A DNA stretch of 64,000 nucleotides from Microvenator marinus (GTDB lineage Bacteria; Myxococcota_A; Bradymonadia; Bradymonadales; Bradymonadaceae): positions 5,170,001-5,234,000 of the forward strand of contig NZ_CP042467.1 in the NCBI RefSeq assembly GCF_007993755.1, given 5' to 3'. The notes under the pieces are model-generated. The model made no database searches, was not told where the DNA came from, and was given only the letters and a program-made list of their open reading frames with translations. Positions 8,238-16,292 of this stretch are shown piece after piece. Positions within the stretch are counted from its first letter, which is position 1. Every line of letters begins with the position of its first letter. Made by a program: the position numbers and the translations under genes.

Positions 8238-11200
8238 ATGATTAAGAATTGGAAATGGGCTTTTGGAATGGCCGCCATCTCCGCGCTTTTGGGCACCAGC
8301 TGTGCACAAGACGTCGGCGATATCGACCGTACCAACCCAGATGCCCTCGAAAAATCAACTTTCGAAGGCAATGATGAATGGTATTTCCGACAAACCGTGG
8401 TGGACACTGACTTCCAAGGCTCACTTGGTATGTTCAATGCCCTCGAGTCGAACCTCAAACGGGTTCGCTGGGTCATCACCGAAGATACACTTTACGCGAT
8501 GTCCACCGTCGAGCCTGCTGAAGGACTCACCGACGGCTTCCAAGATGACGACGAGTTGCGCGTAGGTGTGGTCGCTGCGTTCCCCATCACTTCGCACTTT
8601 GACGTCCAACGTGCGTACTCCTCATCGACCGGTGAACAGTCCAACGTGATCCAGGAAAACTCCTCGGACCGTAACTGGTACGAGCGAAAGTACATGCGCG
8701 TCGACTGGTCCAGGAACCTCGCTGACGGAATGCAAATGTTCCAGAGTCAGCTAGGTGGCATGTCTGCAGCAGCTGTCGCGATTCCTCAAGAGGACGGCTA
8801 TATCGATCCCAATCGTACGCGGATTTCAGAGAACTACATCGACACCGTAACCGCGTATTTTTACGAACCAGATATCTACGCTTGCTATTACGCATTCGGA
8901 TATGACTCGATCTTCAACTGTGAAGGTGGAGAAGTTAAGGTTCGTAACTCCTTCCTCAAGCGCGACCCCGTCGAGAAGTACGAGCCGCTACAGTACTTGG
9001 ATGAGGAGTACCTTACCGAAGATTCTGGACGTAGAATTTCGACGGTCGAGTTCTATGATCCAGCACTCGACTCGTTTGTGCCCGTTGAGTGTGATCAAGA
9101 AGTGCTTGACTATCTGCGCGACGAGAATGGATGGACAGTTACCGACGCGTGTACACCCGCCTCCTTCGAGATGTTCTCCAGATTCGGCTACTTCCGGACC
9201 GAGCGCGTGGTGTGGGACGAGGAATACGGTTCAAACTATGAATCGTCTCGACGTTACTATGCAAATCGCTGGAATATCTGGGAAACCGCTTATAACGAAG
9301 ACGGCTCTGTCAAGCCCCTCAACGAGCGTGACCCAAAGCCGATTATCTACCACCTCAACGTAGAGTACCCACAGGACTTCGAAGCCGAAGCCCAGGAAGT
9401 GGCTCGTCAGTGGGATGACGCGTTCAAAGAAGCCGTCATGGTCGCTAAGGGTATCTCCAGGGATGAACTAGAGGCTGACTTACAGGCGCGTTACGGGCAT
9501 CCTCACATGTACCGCATCGTGAACAACAGCTGCTCTGGTCCTGAGCTTGCCGCTTGGCATGCTGCAAATCCTGGCGTTGAGGCAGAGCTCTTCGCCCAGC
9601 TTGGTGCGGACATCGACTCTAGCTTCCGAGCTCTCTCGCACAACAAGAAGCACGCGTTCTGTGCTCAGCTTGAGTACAACACCGAGGGAACGGCTCACGC
9701 TTGGGACTACCAACGCGTTGGTGACCTTCGATACAGCTTCTTCAACTGGGTTGAACAGGAAGTACCTTGGCTCGGCTATGGTCCTTCCGCAAACGATCCA
9801 AAAACGGGTGAGCTGATCAGCGGTAACGCAAACTTCAACGGAACCATTATCCGCACCTACGGACCGTTGGCCGCTGACTATGTGCAGTACATCAATGGTG
9901 AGCTCGATGACTCTACCGTGGCAATCGGCGAGCACATCCGCGAAGAACTCCAAGAACGAAGTCGTCAAACTCGTGAGCAAGAGCTGAATCCCGATGGTGT
10001 TCGAGAGCTGGCGCATCGCACAGGTGCTCCCTCGGCTGCTTTCGACTACGATCCTTCAAGTTCTTTCAACTTCAATGATATTCCGGACAGCCTGAAGCGT
10101 TTTACGCCAGACAAACTCAAAAGCTTGACCGCAAACGCAGCCCGGCAGATGAGCAATGTTCGAGCGTCAGACACACGTCTTGCGGAATTCTATGACCAGC
10201 CGGAGATTCGTCACTTCATGATGAGTGATCCAATGTTCGAGGCTTTGGTTCGGTCCAAGACCGCTGCTGAAAATGGACCCGGCTACGATGAAGAAGATAT
10301 CCGTCGTTCATACGTAAACGTGGCAGCTCCTCGCCAGGCATACGACCAATATCAAAGACGTAGCGCCTACATGGCTCAGCGAAACATCTTTTCGCTCGAG
10401 TACATGGAAGACATGATGTCGAAGCTCGTCACCTACACAGGGGTCGCAGACCGTTTCCGTGGAAAATCACGCGACGAGATCGGAGACTTCTTCGTCAAGC
10501 GGATGTTTGTTGGCACGCAGCTACACGAGGTCGGACACACCGTCGGACTACGACACAACTTCATCGCCTCGATGGACGTGTTGAACTATCACGACACCTA
10601 TTGGCACATCCAAAAGGCCATTGCGGATGGAATTGTCAGCGAAAACCAACGCTGGAACATCCCAGAAGATTTGGTCGCACAAATCGACGGTGTCGATGTC
10701 TCAAACCTGGGTGACAAGGGTGTAGACATTGGCTACCTCAGTGAGGCTGAATTCAGAATCGCATCTGTCATGGATTATACTGCTGACTTTACCGGTCGCT
10801 TCGCTGGTCTTGGAAAATACGACCAAGCAGCCATCAACTTTGCGTATGGCGAAGCTGTCGAGACCTTCGCAGAAGATGTCGAGCTCAGCGGGATCATCGA
10901 TTGGGACTTGATGTTGAGCGACTATCGTGAACTGCCGCGTATCTTCGGCGGCGGGGAACAAGGCATGGGAACCCCAGACGAACAACGTAGGGGTATTGAT
11001 ATCATTCTCAACAAACGAACATACAAGCCAATCAAGCTTGCTATGGAAGAGAAGAAGCAAGGGCTAAAGTCAAATCTCAACAACTGGAAAAACGGTCAAC
11101 TCGGTCCAGCAAATCGGCCATGGGTAGACAAAGCCGTGCCTTACGAATTCTGTTCAGATGCCTGGAATGGGGCCTCCCTTGGCTGTCAGGTATTCGATTA

Positions 11201-12386
11201 CGGTGCAAATCAGAGAGAAATCGTAAATCATCAGTTCAATACTTACCGCCAGTTCCAAACATTCCGTCGATACCACCGGGGCCGAATCAATCGGCTCGGC
11301 GAGAACGTCAACGGGTACTTCAACTGGGTATATGGTATGGCAGAGATGAGCCACAACCCATTCCGATACTACTCCTTCTACCAGTGGTACAACCTCGGCT
11401 CATACACCGACGACTTGAGAGAAGCTTCGATCGATACGCTCAATTTCTTTGGCGAGATCATGGCTACTCCACAACCAGAACGATTCTGCCGGCAGCAACA
11501 CTATCTTTCCGCAAACTGGTTTGGAGATCTGTCCAACGTGTACGTGCCCACTTCTTTGAACCAGGACGACGGTCGTTGTGCAAACTACATCGACGTACCA
11601 AGAGGCTTAGGTCAAGGATATGGATATGAGTACACTCCCGACGAAGACCAACGGGTAACCCGCGTGGGGACATTCATCGATAAGTACGTTGCCTCGATTG
11701 CAATGTTTGAAATCAGCGCGAATTTCGCCCAAAGCGCGTTCATCACCGACTTCCGCGCGACCAACATCTCGTATTGGACGCTATTCCAAGACGAGCTCTA
11801 CAACTTCTTGAGAGGTGTGTTGGTGGATGATTTCAACGGATTCGCAGGCGTCTACAACCCAGTGACAGCTTCCTACGAGCCACCCATGATCGTGGACAAA
11901 GAAGTGTTTGGTAAAGGTGTGGATAGTCATCAAGCGAGTATGACCCGGGTCTACACCCCCATGTCCATCACGCACAGATTCAATCTTTTGGTAGGTGCAA
12001 TGATGTACAACAACTCATGGGAAGACAGCCGTCCAGACTTCGGTCAGTTCGCGAAAGTCTGCGTGAGCTTCAACGAATGCCAAGAATATGCTCCTGGAAC
12101 CCAGATCGAAGAGTTTATTCATCCGGTGACGAACCAGATCTATCGTGCTCCACGGACATCTGATGGCCGATCTCTGACGGCTGAATTGATTGTGAATGCT
12201 AACGCCGCCAAGGCTGAGTATCTCACCGCTAAGGGCAATTTGGATGCTGCGGTACCGAACACCTCTGACTACCAAAACAAGAGAAGGGTGATGTTGCGGC
12301 TAGCAGAGCGAATGGAAGAGATGGTCTCGAGGCTCGATATGATTCGATTTGTTTGGGACGCAATGGGGCCGAACGCTCTTAGGTAG
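8238..12386 (+). CDS. very large zinc-dependent metalloprotease lipoprotein
   Basis: 1382 residues, starting at ATG 8238 after AGGAGG. A lipoprotein signal ends at Cys22 (LLGTSC). The gluzincin/metzincin-type motif HEVGHTVGLRHN spans 763-774, giving the HExxHxxGxxH ligands His763, His767 and His773 with catalytic Glu764. The surroundings resemble the DUF5117/DUF4953 zinc-metalloprotease families, whose members are usually shorter. The long N-terminal half (about 1-650) is rich in Tyr, Asp and Glu and has no fold I can name. A downstream SVMDY fits the Met-turn of metzincins. It should act outside the cytoplasm as a protein-degrading enzyme, consistent with a predatory or scavenging lifestyle (inference). 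It stands alone, with its own long leader and terminator. Confidence 0.85.
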   Translation: MIKNWKWAFGMAAISALLGTSCAQDVGDIDRTNPDALEKSTFEGNDEWYFRQTVVDTDFQGSLGMFNALESNLKRVRWVITEDTLYAMSTVEPAEGLTDGFQDDDELRVGVVAAFPITSHFDVQRAYSSSTGEQSNVIQENSSDRNWYERKYMRVDWSRNLADGMQMFQSQLGGMSAAAVAIPQEDGYIDPNRTRISENYIDTVTAYFYEPDIYACYYAFGYDSIFNCEGGEVKVRNSFLKRDPVEKYEPLQYLDEEYLTEDSGRRISTVEFYDPALDSFVPVECDQEVLDYLRDENGWTVTDACTPASFEMFSRFGYFRTERVVWDEEYGSNYESSRRYYANRWNIWETAYNEDGSVKPLNERDPKPIIYHLNVEYPQDFEAEAQEVARQWDDAFKEAVMVAKGISRDELEADLQARYGHPHMYRIVNNSCSGPELAAWHAANPGVEAELFAQLGADIDSSFRALSHNKKHAFCAQLEYNTEGTAHAWDYQRVGDLRYSFFNWVEQEVPWLGYGPSANDPKTGELISGNANFNGTIIRTYGPLAADYVQYINGELDDSTVAIGEHIREELQERSRQTREQELNPDGVRELAHRTGAPSAAFDYDPSSSFNFNDIPDSLKRFTPDKLKSLTANAARQMSNVRASDTRLAEFYDQPEIRHFMMSDPMFEALVRSKTAAENGPGYDEEDIRRSYVNVAAPRQAYDQYQRRSAYMAQRNIFSLEYMEDMMSKLVTYTGVADRFRGKSRDEIGDFFVKRMFVGTQLHEVGHTVGLRHNFIASMDVLNYHDTYWHIQKAIADGIVSENQRWNIPEDLVAQIDGVDVSNLGDKGVDIGYLSEAEFRIASVMDYTADFTGRFAGLGKYDQAAINFAYGEAVETFAEDVELSGIIDWDLMLSDYRELPRIFGGGEQGMGTPDEQRRGIDIILNKRTYKPIKLAMEEKKQGLKSNLNNWKNGQLGPANRPWVDKAVPYEFCSDAWNGASLGCQVFDYGANQREIVNHQFNTYRQFQTFRRYHRGRINRLGENVNGYFNWVYGMAEMSHNPFRYYSFYQWYNLGSYTDDLREASIDTLNFFGEIMATPQPERFCRQQHYLSANWFGDLSNVYVPTSLNQDDGRCANYIDVPRGLGQGYGYEYTPDEDQRVTRVGTFIDKYVASIAMFEISANFAQSAFITDFRATNISYWTLFQDELYNFLRGVLVDDFNGFAGVYNPVTASYEPPMIVDKEVFGKGVDSHQASMTRVYTPMSITHRFNLLVGAMMYNNSWEDSRPDFGQFAKVCVSFNECQEYAPGTQIEEFIHPVTNQIYRAPRTSDGRSLTAELIVNANAAKAEYLTAKGNLDAAVPNTSDYQNKRRVMLRLAERMEEMVSRLDMIRFVWDAMGPNALR

Positions 12387-12411
12387 GTTTGTTATTACCT
12401 GTCTTTCGTCT

Positions 12412-12442
12412 ACGCCTCCGACACTGTCGGAGGCGTTTTTTT
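12412..12442 (+). terminator. Rho-independent terminator of the metalloprotease gene
   Basis: ACGCCTCCGACA and TGTCGGAGGCGT form a perfect stem (12412-12436) followed by a run of seven T, 25 bp after the stop codon. Confidence 0.9.
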
Positions 12443-12614
12443 GTGCCTTCTCACCGAGGCATCCCAGAGTATCTTGACGTCGCGGACACTCCTCGGCCTT
12501 ATCTCGCTGATCGTCTCTTGCGCGGGAGTCAGTCCGGATCGGATTGCAGAGGATACTTTGTCAGGCCTAATCGAATATGATTTGGCTACCGACAACGGTA
12601 AAGGAGCGTTTTTC

Positions 12615-13209
12615 ATGAGAAATTTTTCTATTTTGATGTTTTGGTGCTTCGCGACGGCTTGCGGGAATACTGATTCCGACGAAGTTTCACCAGCACCAGG
12701 GACGAACAACACCAACAACGTCACGGTTGGAACTTCAAACAACTCGACCACAGTTCAAAACAACTCCTCCAACAATGCGTCGAATGGTGTCTCAAATCAA
12801 ACTACCGCGCCGGTGATCCAAGAGCCCTAAATCACAAATTTTCGGTGGATTCGACAGGAAGGAGCTGATTGCGACATTGCCGGATGTGAAAGCGGGTTTG
12901 AAGTCGTGACTCTCGCAAGGAATATCGCAAACTTGGACGGTCGAGTAGCACCCATTCACGATGAGCAGGATTGGCTGGACTGGGAGTGCCGCACTATCCC
13001 CCGAAATTCTATCTAAAGTTGTGGAAGGCTGGGAGTGTCCTGCTGCGTCCGCCGAGGGTGACGTAGTCTATCGTATTGAGGTTCGAATCAGAGATGGTGG
13101 CTTAGAGTGGTTCAGGCCAGACGTCACAGGCTGCTACGAAGCCCAAGAAGCAGATTTAATGCAAATTGAAGCAGAACTAGAGAGACTTTCCGAAAAATAT
13201 CTGCCATAA
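12615..13209 (+). pseudogene. broken lipoprotein gene (in-frame stop plus frameshift)
   Basis: ATG 12615 follows AAGGAG and opens a lipoprotein-like signal (Cys16) and an Asn/Thr/Ser-rich linker, then meets TAA at 12828-12830. The same frame continues without Met as protein-like sequence (for example GADCDIAGCESGFEVV) to about 13016. The apparent rest of the domain then lies in another frame (12985-13209: SKVVEGWECPAASAEGD to LSEKYLP). The simplest reading is one secreted Cys-containing lipoprotein interrupted by a nonsense codon and a frameshift. Alternatively a 71-residue lipoprotein is followed by an unrelated 82-residue ORF starting at 12961. The function of the intact protein is unknown. 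Confidence 0.5.
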
Positions 13210-13235
13210 TACAAATCGACCTGGGGAAACCGACA

Positions 13236-13266
13236 GAAAGCGCGCTACTTCGGTAGACGCGCTTTC
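13236..13266. terminator. UUCG-capped hairpin, bidirectional terminator-like
   Basis: GAAAGCGCG-CTAC-TTCG-GTAG-A-CGCGCTTTC is a 13-bp stem with one bulge and a stable UUCG tetraloop on the + strand. It sits between the converging pseudogene and the gene ending at 13288. Neither side has a long T tract. Confidence 0.55.
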
Positions 13267-13287
13267 GTCGTTCTTGGCCCGCTGATA

Positions 13288-13725
13288 CTAGTCTTTGACA
13301 GGAAAACTGCCCGAGCCGTCCGAACTCTTGCGTCCCCGAGGGCTGAATGAATCGTGATGTCGCCAAGTCACGACGGTGCCGGTCATTCGCGTGGATACGT
13401 GCTTTCTGATCTTTTCCAAACGGATCACTTCGTCGTGCACTTTAACCGGAAGATCTAACCAAGTACGCTGCCTCTTAAAGGCATCCGCGAGCTCCGAGTC
13501 CACAAACATTAGCTCGTGAGGGCAATACGGAATCATCACCTCCTCGCAAAGTTGTGCAACCTTGCGAGCAGCCTTCTCCAGGATATCTTCACCGTCGCCG
13601 AGGCGCTCTCGGATGACGATCTCGGGTGTCACTACCACAAGGTCAAATCCTTTGATTTGGCCAAGGTAGCGCAAGATGCCGATCTGCCACTGAACTGGGG
13701 TACAAACATGCTTCATATACTTCAT
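13288..13725 (-). CDS. hypothetical cytoplasmic protein
   Basis: 145 residues from the ATG at 13725, chosen because GGGAGGAAAAG lies immediately upstream; the frame is open further up to 13857 but that part looks non-coding. The protein has a hydrophobic beta/alpha start (IKGFDLVVVTPEIVIRERLG), a helical middle with Cys at CEEVMIPYCPHE, and a basic, low-complexity Ser/Gly/Lys tail. No signal peptide or known motif is seen. It is an orphan between the broken lipoprotein gene and the hairpin-rich gap. Confidence 0.5.
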   Translation of the reverse strand: MKYMKHVCTPVQWQIGILRYLGQIKGFDLVVVTPEIVIRERLGDGEDILEKAARKVAQLCEEVMIPYCPHELMFVDSELADAFKRQRTWLDLPVKVHDEVIRLEKIRKHVSTRMTGTVVTWRHHDSFSPRGRKSSDGSGSFPVKD

Positions 13726-13942
13726 CTTTTCCTCCCATTCGTTGGGTGTTTGAGTTGATGTAGGTTTCGTGCCTACATAAATATTTTCGGACGATTTTCG
13801 CGAGTGTTGCAGAAAAAATGCAGCGGATTTATCCGGACGTGCCGCACACCCGCACAAACACTCGCCGAGATCCCAACAAAAGAATTCGAAAAAAGTGGTC
13901 TATTCTCTTGGGTCGAGTGGTGACAGAACAAAATCTGATCAT

Positions 13943-13971
13943 TTGAAGCAAAAGATTTACTTTCATAGAAA
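13943..13971 (+). promoter_or_regulatory. candidate sigma-70 promoter for a small RNA
   Basis: TTGAAG (13943-13948), a 17-bp spacer and TAGAAA (13966-13971), each four of six consensus bases. It lies about 105 bp before a strong terminator without an ORF between. Confidence 0.3.
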
Positions 13972-13977
13972 GTTTCA

Positions 13978-14084
13978 CTTGCAATATGTCAAAAGTTTGG
14001 CGATCATTCGGGAAGGTCGTCCCACGGAAGGGGGAACGCAGAGAAACACGTCACATGTAGCATACTTGGTGACGTGTTTTTTTT
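13978..14084 (+). ncRNA. candidate small RNA ending in an intrinsic terminator
   Basis: A predicted start near 13978 and the terminator ending at 14084 would give an RNA of about 107 nt in a stretch without a protein gene. No known RNA family was recognised. Expression is not shown by the sequence. Confidence 0.3.
14044..14084 (+). terminator. Rho-independent terminator
   Basis: AAACACGTCAC (14044-14054) pairs with GTGACGTGTTT (14069-14079). The stem is 11 bp with a 14-nt loop, and the T tract runs to 14084. Confidence 0.8.
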
Positions 14085-14094
14085 GCCCATCTGC

Positions 14095-14113
14095 GCGGCA
14101 CGATACGTGCCGC
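14095..14113 (+). terminator. short terminator-like hairpin
   Basis: GCGGCACG-ATA-CGTGCCGC is a perfect 8-bp stem followed by CTTTTC. It lies 10 bp after the previous terminator and may be a back-up. Confidence 0.4.
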
Positions 14114-14228
14114 CTTTTCAGTATTCCCTCTATGATGCGTTTTTTTACTTGCGCTGAGATATTTCTGAGGTCAACATTCTCCTCTCAGGACGCACTGGCG
14201 ACTCTGACGGCACAGCGAGGGAACGCAT

Positions 14229-14275
14229 CGAAAAGACGCGCCAATCAAAGCAGTAGGGCGCGCTTTTCGTTTCTT
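14229..14275 (+). terminator. Rho-independent terminator-like hairpin
   Basis: CGAAAAG-a-CGCGCC pairs with GGCGCG-CTTTTCG. The stem is 13 bp with one bulged A and a 14-nt loop, followed by TTTCTT. The upstream transcript is unknown. Confidence 0.55.
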
Positions 14276-14446
14276 GCACACTGCGCAGAGTGACCGTAGG
14301 CCGCCGCCAACAAGCCATCGTAACGCTACCGCACTAGTCGACCACCACACCGATCAGGCCGCCGATTTTAACCGTTAATTCCCTGAAGTCACGTCGTGCG
14401 TCGCTTACAGCGTGTGCGTGTGCGCCAATTGCGCCGTCCGCAGAGG

Positions 14447-15247
14447 TCAATCGGAAAATGGGCTTTCGATGTTCCTGACCCATTGGGGAATCCGTTGAAC
14501 CCACTTGTCATAAGCTTTGACCGGACGATCCAAGCGCACTCCGTGTTGCTGGCAGAGGTACCCGATTGGCTTCATCTTTCCGCTCGGAAGCTGTAGCTCA
14601 CTCACTGACCGATTTTCAGTGCTCTCTTCCCAATTTTCCAAGCGTTTTCTCCAAGAGCTTCTCCAACTTCGAAGACTTGGTCCCAGATTGGAAAGTCCTT
14701 GCAATGAAAAGAGGTCTGCTCCCAAGGGTATCGCCACGAAATCGGCGGCGAGTAGAGCCGAACGATTGATTGCGCCTAGATTGGGGCCAATATCCACCAA
14801 AACTACATCGGCCTCCACGTCGCTAGCTCCAGCGTCCATGATCTGCCAAAACGCGCTCAAGATCCGCATGGGTCGGTAGAGGTTGGAATCTCCCAAAGCC
14901 TTTGGCCACTCGACGGAAAGGATGTCTTCAAAACTTGAGAGGGCAACATCTCCTGGGAGAAGATAGAGCTTTTCAGTAATTCGTCGGAGCAAGGGGGGAC
15001 TGATATCACCTACCCCGGTGAGTGGCTCGACACACTTGAATACGGTGGAACCGGGCTCAGCCCGCAACCAAATCCCCTCAATCTCATCTTCGTCTAGGAA
15101 GGCCGCCGTCAAGTTAGCTTGAGGATCCAAATCCGCGATCAACACGGTCTTGCCGAGCTCGGAAAACATCCACGCCAAGTGGTAGATCAATGACGTCTTT
15201 CCCACACCTCCCTTGTTGTTGAAAAGTGTTAGTATTGGCGCCTTCAT
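14447..15247 (-). CDS. ParA/MinD-type P-loop ATPase, possibly C-terminally truncated
   Basis: 266 residues. The deviant Walker A motif KGGVGKT lies at residues 12-18. The switch-I-like DLDPQANLTAAF and Walker-B-like VVLVDIGPNLG mark the ParA/SIMIBI class, whose members use ATP-dependent dimerisation to position DNA or protein cargo. The start at 15247 has a strong GAGGAGA site, one base after the stop of the upstream broken ORF, so the two were an operon. The end (residues about 245-266) stops soon after the RLDRPVKAYDKWVQRIP segment. From memory, relatives continue for several more helices, so a truncation is possible. No ParB gene or parS-like site is visible. Confidence 0.75.
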   Translation of the reverse strand: MKAPILTLFNNKGGVGKTSLIYHLAWMFSELGKTVLIADLDPQANLTAAFLDEDEIEGIWLRAEPGSTVFKCVEPLTGVGDISPPLLRRITEKLYLLPGDVALSSFEDILSVEWPKALGDSNLYRPMRILSAFWQIMDAGASDVEADVVLVDIGPNLGAINRSALLAADFVAIPLGADLFSLQGLSNLGPSLRSWRSSWRKRLENWEESTENRSVSELQLPSGKMKPIGYLCQQHGVRLDRPVKAYDKWVQRIPQWVRNIESPFSD

Positions 15248-15248
15248 T

Positions 15249-16057
15249 CTATCTCCTCAAAGTTGCCAACACTGCACTTGGCGTGACTTCGAATTCTAGT
15301 GGAGGGTTGCCATTGTTCTCCATCGCCCTGCGAGCAATCGCAATTCCACGTCCAAAAGACTGTACAAACCCGAAAATCTTTAGAACATCGGCCAAATTCG
15401 GATTCCGATAGTCAGTTACACCCGGTTCTCCAAAATTCTGCGGAGTCACATTGCCGTACGGGCCTCCCGGGCTGTTCACTTCGATTCGGTCGTTAAACCA
15501 GTACACCCTAATGGGCGCATTTGTTCTCTCATAGGTTCGGTGCAACACGGCATTATATACAATCTGCTGCAAGGCCGCGTGTGGGTAAGGGGAAACGAAG
15601 CTGTGGGTAGGGTTCGACGTCACATCCACATTGACGCGATTGTGCGACCTCAGCTTCTCTTCCAGGTGGCGTAGCATCCCCGAAACATTTCCTTGAATCT
15701 CGGCTTCGTCTACCACTGGGTCGGCCAACTCAGTACCTTCGATGCGTAGGAATTGGATGTAGGCGCCTGGCAAGTAGTCTTGGGGCTCTTTCCGAGCGCC
15801 AACAATCCCACCACGGTAGGAGTCAATTCCGTAGGTGACGTGATCATCCGGCAAGACGCCAAGCGTTCTTCATAGGAACGTCCGTTCTCTTCGAGCACGT
15901 CAGGAGCGAATGCATTTGGTAGGTACTCGGCTTCGAAAACCACACGTGAAAGATCATCAATCGAGGCGGAGGGGACGGGGTAGAGGTCGAAGGGAGGGGC
16001 CGATTCCAAATCATTCAAGAGCGCGAGTAGCTCGTTATCACTAAGTCGTCGTAGCAT
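15249..16057 (-). pseudogene. AlbA_2/Schlafen-type ATP-binding protein gene, frameshifted and lacking its N-terminal domain
   Basis: Two overlapping frames (16057 to about 15786, and about 15781 to 15249) make one protein when a single base is added at the G run 15782-15785. LGKSP then reads directly into QDYLPGAYIQFLR. The C-terminal half is the GHKL-type HATPase_c_4 region (LQQIVYNAVLHRTYE, DRIEVNSPGGPYG, FGRGIAIARR) of RecG-like transcriptional regulators. The start LSDNELLALLNDLES is joined directly to PFDLYPVPSASIDDL. The roughly 100-residue AlbA_2 DNA-binding domain that family members usually have between these parts is missing. The gene therefore looks damaged twice. A sequencing error could explain the frameshift but not the missing domain. 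Confidence 0.7.
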
Positions 16058-16292
16058 CCGATCTCCACCAGTTGGCCATGAGTTCCTTTATGGCTCCACA
16101 CAATGTATGCTCGCCGCGCATGAGAGTCCAAGCAGCGATCACCTTCGGGGTCCTCATTCTCTATTGGTTCACATCAGTGGGCCACTATATCGGAGGTGAT
16201 CAGGCGATCTAGCTTTTGGGGTACCTAGTTTGCTAAGCTCCTCAGCATTGACTTTCACACGCAGTTCGTCACTATGCGCGCCGGTGACGAAC

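Larger units (their letters stand above)
13726..14446. other. gene-poor, hairpin-rich stretch of the accessory patch
   Basis: No convincing protein gene is present. The open frame at 13895-14293 has no ribosome-binding site and unnatural composition. The stretch carries a promoter-like pair at 13943-13971 and three strong + strand hairpins at 14044-14079, 14095-14113 and 14229-14269, two with T-rich tails. Confidence 0.5.

Noticed and set aside
12441-12614. Upstream extension of the small lipoprotein frame
   Set aside because: The start at 12615 has AAGGAG and a lipoprotein signal; the extension begins inside the metalloprotease terminator.
13726-13857. N-terminal extension of the hypothetical protein ending at 13288
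   Set aside because: The ATG at 13725 has a strong ribosome site; the extension is Ser/Lys-rich and looks non-coding.
13895-14293. 132-residue open frame in the hairpin-rich gap
   Set aside because: It runs through a strong terminator, has no ribosome site and unnatural composition.
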